Positions 7,076 to 9,684 of a stretch of DNA of 9,684 bases are shown in pieces. Location: contig JAOZRJ010000039.1 in NCBI GenBank assembly GCA_029931885.1, forward strand, positions 1-9,684, in the 5' to 3' direction. Under the pieces are notes generated by a model, which saw only the letters and a program-made list of their open reading frames with translations, did no database searches and was not told where the DNA came from. Origin of the DNA: Candidatus Omnitrophota bacterium. GTDB taxonomy: Bacteria; Omnitrophota; Koll11; Zapsychrales; Aceulaceae. Every line of letters starts with the position of its first letter. The stretch's first letter is position 1. The translations under genes were made by a program, and so were the position numbers.

Positions 7076-7100
7076 ATACTATATACGATATACACTATAC
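7073..7100 (-). repeat. GTATNNN heptamer array, four units, upstream of the four-helix-bundle gene
   Basis: Read on the minus strand, four perfect-phase heptamers begin with GTAT, with variable triplets AGT, ATC, ATA and ATG. The first unit contains the pgk stop codon (TAG, 7097-7095). The last contains the ATG at 7075 that begins the four-helix-bundle frame. The GTAT core repeats exactly while the other three positions differ in every unit. Against the array at 6680-6707, taken in order, I count 18 of 28 positions identical. Confidence 0.8.
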
Positions 7101-8285
7101 TTGCTTGTCTTCCAAAGCTGCGATTCCCGGCAATTCTTTTCCTTCTAAAAATTCTAACGAGGCTCCTCCACCCGTCGAAATATGCGTCATTTTGTCATCA
7201 ACCCGAAATTTACTAACCGCGGCTGCTGAATCCCCACCGCCTACAATCGTCGTAACACCTTCTAATGTTGCAATATATTCTGCAATGTCCTTTGTCCCCT
7301 CTGCATACGCATCAATCTCAAAAACGCCCACAGGTCCATTCCAAACAATTGTTTTTGCCGTTGAAAGCACTTCTTTAAACTTCTTTCGTGTCTCAGGGCC
7401 AATGTCTAGACCTTCCCATCCGTCGGGAATATCCGTAACTATTTTTTTTGTTTCAGGCTTATCAAAGCCTTCGACAATAACATAATCTGTTGTGAGTACA
7501 ATATTAACATTTGCTTCTTTTGCCTGTTCTAATAAAGATTTTGCTACATCAATCTTATCGGCTTCTAGCTTGGAATTTCCTATATTTTTCCCCTGGGCTT
7601 TTAAAAATGTATATGCCATTCCACCGCCAATTAAAATTGCATCAGCTTTCTTTAATAAATTTTCAACCAACGTAATCTTGTCAGAAACTTTAACTCCGCC
7701 TAAAATAACAACAAAAGGTTTTTCAGGATTTTCAACCGCCTCACCTAAATATTTAATCTCTTTTTCCAACAAAAACCCAGCAGCAGAAGGTAAATATTTT
7801 GTAATACCATCAACTGACGCATGAGCACGATGAGCAGTTCCAAAAGCATCATCTACATAAAGGTCTGCCAAAGATGCCAATTTCTTAGCAAATTCAGGAT
7901 CATTTTTCTTTTCTTGCTTATAAAATCGTAAATTTTCTAAAAGAACAATCTTTTCTTCAGAATTATCAATCTTTGTCTTAACTTCATCACCAACGCAATC
8001 ATCAAGTTTTAAAACTTTTTGCCCAAGAAGCTCTTCCAGTCTTTTGGCTACAGGTGTCAAACGAAAATCTTCTTCTGAGCCCTCTCCTTTTGGACGACCA
8101 AGATGACTCATTAAAATTACCTTAGAAGCACCTTTTTCAAGAACATATTGAATAGTTGGAAGCGAAGATTGGATGCGTCTATCATCTGTAATTTCGCAAC
8201 TTTTATCTAATGGGACATTAAAATCAGCCCGAATAATAACTTTTTTGCCTTGAATATCTAAATCCTTAACAGTCATTTTATTCAT
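7095..8285 (-). CDS. pgk: Phosphoglycerate kinase
   Basis: This cytoplasmic glycolytic enzyme transfers phosphate between 1,3-bisphosphoglycerate and ADP. Length (396 residues) and motifs are standard: substrate-binding RADFNVP (19-25) and SHLGRPKG (60-67), then [19 protein letters not shown], the ATP-domain [25 protein letters not shown] and [19 protein letters not shown] near the C-terminus. The GGVKVSDK block has valine where alanine is usual (GGAKVSDK), a mild change. The start at 8285 is favoured by AAGGAAG 8 nt relative to its AGGA core upstream; a second ATG three codons in is less well placed. The last residue (V, codon GTA) and the TAG stop lie inside the first GTAT heptamer of the neighbouring repeat, so the C-terminal end appears to have been redefined by that element. 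Confidence 0.97.
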   Translation of the reverse strand: MNKMTVKDLDIQGKKVIIRADFNVPLDKSCEITDDRRIQSSLPTIQYVLEKGASKVILMSHLGRPKGEGSEEDFRLTPVAKRLEELLGQKVLKLDDCVGDEVKTKIDNSEEKIVLLENLRFYKQEKKNDPEFAKKLASLADLYVDDAFGTAHRAHASVDGITKYLPSAAGFLLEKEIKYLGEAVENPEKPFVVILGGVKVSDKITLVENLLKKADAILIGGGMAYTFLKAQGKNIGNSKLEADKIDVAKSLLEQAKEANVNIVLTTDYVIVEGFDKPETKKIVTDIPDGWEGLDIGPETRKKFKEVLSTAKTIVWNGPVGVFEIDAYAEGTKDIAEYIATLEGVTTIVGGGDSAAAVSKFRVDDKMTHISTGGGASLEFLEGKELPGIAALEDKQV

Positions 8286-8291
8286 CTTTAT

Positions 8292-8298
8292 CTTCCTT
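8292..8298 (-). promoter_or_regulatory. Ribosome binding site of pgk
   Basis: AAGGAAG on the minus strand has its AGGA core 8 nt before the ATG at 8285, and supports that start over the ATG three codons later. Confidence 0.8.
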
Positions 8299-8322
8299 TT
8301 TATAACTTTTTGAATTATCTAA

Positions 8323-8341
8323 ACATATATGTATACGTACG
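8323..8341. promoter_or_regulatory. Alternating purine-pyrimidine tract with nested palindromes in the pgk leader; possible operator
   Basis: The 19 bases alternate purine and pyrimidine without a break. They contain the perfect palindromes ACATATATGT (8323-8332), GTATAC (8331-8336), TACGTA (8334-8339) and CGTACG (8336-8341). The tract sits just downstream of the expected transcription start of the pgk promoter, a common place for a repressor site. No known operator consensus is recognised, so the regulatory role is only a suggestion. Confidence 0.25.
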
Positions 8342-8350
8342 GAAATGTCT

Positions 8351-8378
8351 ATTATATATATTCTAATAATTTTGTCAA
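8351..8378 (-). promoter_or_regulatory. Consensus sigma-70 type promoter for pgk and the genes after it
   Basis: On the minus strand, TTGACA (8378-8373) and TATAAT (8356-8351) both match the consensus exactly, with a 16-bp spacer. Transcription should begin near 8344. The element begins 29 bp after the glycosyltransferase stop and is the only strong promoter I can see before the pgk, tpiA, secG and importer genes. Confidence 0.75.
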
Positions 8379-8406
8379 CAAAGCAGTCAGCAAACAAAGA
8401 CCTAGC

Positions 8407-9171
8407 CTAAATTACTATCTTTCTCCCTATTTCCTCGCTAAAAATCTTATATTTTCTTATTTTATTCTTGCCTAAAATATACTGAAAAGTAGTTTTTAAG
8501 ACTCCTAGCCCATACTTAATGCTACGCATAAAACTTATAGAAGAACTTTCGCTATTATAAGAGCATGGCGAGCTGATTTCTCCTATTGCGTACCCAAAAT
8601 AAAATGCCTGCACCAGCATTTGATTATCAAAAATAAAATCATCTGAATTTTCTAAAAGAGGAATTTTTAGCAAGGCCTCCTTTGAAAAAGCTCGAAACCC
8701 AGTATGATATTCAGAAAGCTTCTGCCCTGTTAAAATATTTTCAAAAGCTGTTAAAAGACGATTCGCAACATATTTATATATTGGCATTCCGCCCTTTAAG
8801 GCATATCCTCCTAAAATTCTTGAACCTAAAACAACATCAAACATCTCAGACGCAATCAAAGAAACCATAGGTCCAACAAGTTTTGGAGGATATTGATAAT
8901 CGGGGTGAAGCATGACGACGATGTCTGCGCCTCTTTTTAAAGCTTCCTTATAGCACGTCTTTTGATTAGCCCCATACCCCAAATTTTCCGAATGCCTTAC
9001 AACGGATATATTTAAATTATCAGCAATTTTAGCTGTATCATCACCGGAACAATCATCAACAAGAATAATTTCATCGACGATATCTTTAGGAATCTCATCA
9101 TAAGTTTTTTGAAGAGTTTTTTCCGCGTTGTAGGCAGGTAAAACAACAACGACTTTTTTATTATCAATCAT
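8407..9171 (-). CDS. Family 2 glycosyltransferase (dolichol-phosphate-mannose-synthase-like)
   Basis: This is a GT-A fold transferase that probably moves a sugar from a nucleotide donor onto a lipid carrier or a growing glycan at the inner membrane. The 254-residue protein has the GT2 start [14 protein letters not shown] (7-20), the nucleotide-binding [13 protein letters not shown] (34-46), [16 protein letters not shown] (63-78) and [12 protein letters not shown] (85-96), where D91 is the likely metal ligand of the DXD-like site. It ends with the acceptor-side segments GSRILGG and [13 protein letters not shown]. It resembles the DPM1-like branch but has no C-terminal membrane helices. The ATG is 9 bp after the O-antigen ligase stop with only a weak AAG-type Shine-Dalgarno, so the two are probably cotranscribed and part of a surface polysaccharide pathway. 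Donor and acceptor cannot be told from sequence. Confidence 0.9.
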   Translation of the reverse strand: MIDNKKVVVVLPAYNAEKTLQKTYDEIPKDIVDEIILVDDCSGDDTAKIADNLNISVVRHSENLGYGANQKTCYKEALKRGADIVVMLHPDYQYPPKLVGPMVSLIASEMFDVVLGSRILGGYALKGGMPIYKYVANRLLTAFENILTGQKLSEYHTGFRAFSKEALLKIPLLENSDDFIFDNQMLVQAFYFGYAIGEISSPCSYNSESSSISFMRSIKYGLGVLKTTFQYILGKNKIRKYKIFSEEIGRKIVI

Positions 9172-9180
9172 ATATCTTAA

Positions 9181-9681
9181 TTAGCTTTGGTCATCTAAGG
9201 CAATTTTTTGTACCACAACAATAGCCCCCATCACAACCCACATCAAATTACCCAGCTGAACAGAATAAAAATTAGTATCAAAGAAACTATGGACTAAAAA
9301 TCCAAACAACCCAGATAAAAGCCCTGCAATCAGAAAAAACCAGAATTCATTTTTTATCTTTCGTAAATTTTGCAAAGAACTTTTAAACAGCACAAAAATT
9401 GACCAAAGAAAAGTACCTAGACCAAGCAACCCAATTTCTACAACCATCTGCAGATAACAATTGTGGGGATAGCCTCCAGTGCTTTCCGGATTTGCTTTTG
9501 CAATCTCAGAATAAGCATTTACTCCCCTCCCTACAAAAGGAGACTGTTTAAGAAGCCTTGAGGATTGCTGCCAATAAAGAATTCGGTCAGATCCATTAAG
9601 TTTTTCAAGAAATAAAAATATTTCTTTGGAAAAAGATTCTTTAGAAGAAAATTCTTTAGAAGAAAATTCTTTAGAAGAAAA
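9181..9681 (-). CDS. O-antigen ligase/polymerase (Wzy/WaaL family), C-terminal part; 5' end missing or broken
   Basis: The reading frame is open from 9681 to the TAA at 9183-9181 (166 codons). It carries the family core: DRILYWQQSSRLLKQSPFVG, then GRGVNAY, then the hallmark PHNCYLQMVVEIGLLGL with the conserved HN-YLQ, followed by three hydrophobic segments. Such proteins are polytopic inner-membrane enzymes of about 400 or more residues that polymerise O-units or attach them to lipid A core on the periplasmic side. The only ATG (9447) falls inside the hallmark motif, so it cannot be the true start. No ATG, GTG or TTG lies between it and the in-frame TAA at 9684-9682. The gene is therefore either a remnant or interrupted by an assembly error at the edge. 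The FSSKE repeats at the front would lie in the large periplasmic loop. Confidence 0.82.
   Translation of the reverse strand, partial: FSSKEFSSKEFSSKESFSKEIFLFLEKLNGSDRILYWQQSSRLLKQSPFVGRGVNAYSEIAKANPESTGGYPHNCYLQMVVEIGLLGLGTFLWSIFVLFKSSLQNLRKIKNEFWFFLIAGLLSGLFGFLVHSFFDTNFYSVQLGNLMWVVMGAIVVVQKIALDDQS
9637..9681. repeat. Three perfect tandem copies of a 15-bp unit
   Basis: TTCTTTAGAAGAAAA occurs three times head to tail on the plus strand (9637, 9652, 9667) and ends against an in-frame stop codon at the window edge. The ligase frame reads it as FSSKE three times, and a diverged copy (SFSKE) follows. A unit of 15 keeps the frame, so copy number could vary without shifting the protein. Confidence 0.9.
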
Positions 9682-9684
9682 TTA

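Larger units (their letters stand above)
6680..7100 (-). mobile_element. Putative 421-bp inserted element: four-helix-bundle gene between inverted heptamer arrays
   Basis: The segment lies between pgk and tpiA, which are often adjacent, and consists of one small gene bounded by GTATNNN arrays in inverted orientation, both at fixed 7-bp phase. The arrays overlap the pgk stop at one end and the tpiA leader at the other. Joining 7101 to 6679 gives a pgk reading frame that ends in TGA overlapping the tpiA ATG (ATGA), a normal operon junction. No target duplication, transposase or recombinase is seen. The protein family is best known from intervening sequences inserted in 23S rRNA genes, so an insertion of related type is a reasonable inference, but mobility is not shown. 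Confidence 0.5.
8286..8406. other. Intergenic region between the glycosyltransferase gene and pgk
   Basis: This 121-bp AT-rich gap is the longest non-coding stretch. It holds the sigma-70 type promoter, an untranslated leader of about 58 nt for pgk, an alternating purine-pyrimidine tract with nested palindromes (8323-8341) and the pgk ribosome binding site. I see no convincing hairpin terminator for the glycosyltransferase transcript, so some read-through into pgk is possible. Confidence 0.7.

Noticed and set aside
6680..7100. Heptamer arrays as a CRISPR array
   Set aside because: The units are 7 bp with three free bases, no spacers of 25-40 bp and no cas genes.
6680..7100. Part of a diversity-generating retroelement, because Avd is a related four-helix bundle
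   Set aside because: No reverse transcriptase, template repeat or variable target gene is visible next to it, and pgk and tpiA are not DGR targets.
6989..7216. Plus-strand open frame across the pgk end and the four-helix-bundle gene start
   Set aside because: It bridges two real antisense genes and the heptamer array, with Leu/Pro/Tyr-rich low-complexity sequence and no motif.
7105..7824. Two plus-strand open frames (7105-7485 and 7492-7824)
   Set aside because: They lie entirely antisense to pgk, whose motifs are complete; composition is Ser/Pro/Thr/Ile-rich as expected for a reversed coding shadow, and no ribosome binding site or family motif is seen.
8379..8406. Rho-independent terminator after the glycosyltransferase
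   Set aside because: The bases after the stop do not form a stable stem followed by a T-run on the minus strand.
8682..8870. Plus-strand open frame antisense to the glycosyltransferase
   Set aside because: It is short, lacks a ribosome binding site and lies opposite conserved GT2 sequence.
9181..9447. A stand-alone 88-residue membrane protein starting at the ATG at 9447
   Set aside because: The codons upstream in the same frame encode the first half of the O-antigen ligase hallmark motif, so this ATG is internal.

Overview
The window is AT-rich bacterial DNA with every supported gene on the minus strand, so it reads right to left. A Wzy/WaaL-type O-antigen ligase fragment and a type I signal peptide on the solute-binding protein point to a Gram-negative-type envelope. 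Low GC, tight gene packing and a stand-alone four-helix-bundle (23S rRNA intervening-sequence type) protein would fit Omnitrophota or a similar uncultured lineage. That placement is a guess from style, not from a marker gene.

Right edge to 8407: surface polysaccharide genes. The C-terminal part of an O-antigen ligase/polymerase runs into a 15-bp triplicated repeat and an in-frame stop exactly at the window edge. It is followed 9 bp later by a family 2 glycosyltransferase.

8406 to 5522: a 121-bp gap holds a consensus sigma-70 type promoter (TTGACA, 16 bp, TATAAT) that should start a central-metabolism and secretion unit: pgk, a four-helix-bundle protein gene, tpiA and secG. The four-helix-bundle gene sits between pgk and tpiA and is bracketed by two arrays of GTATNNN heptamers in inverted orientation. 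These arrays supply the pgk stop codon and both the start and stop of the inserted gene. Virtual removal of the 421-bp segment gives a pgk that ends in TGA overlapping the tpiA ATG, so the segment looks like an inserted element, perhaps a relative of rRNA intervening sequences living between protein genes.

5538 to 65: a complete oligopeptide-type ABC importer in canonical order: binding protein, two permeases and two ATPases. Junctions are 1-nt gaps or short overlaps, which implies translational coupling. The binding-protein gene overlaps secG, and a perfect 22-bp inverted repeat with a 5-nt loop lies inside its signal-peptide codons, a candidate attenuator between the housekeeping genes and the importer. 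After the last ATPase gene, a new gene with a good ribosome binding site begins at 41 and leaves the window.

No tRNA, rRNA, CRISPR array or transposase was seen. The only non-coding stretch of note is 8286-8406; no gap exceeds 300 bases. Working together, the genes provide two steps of lower glycolysis, a Sec translocon subunit that helps export the binding protein, and peptide uptake through the inner membrane.
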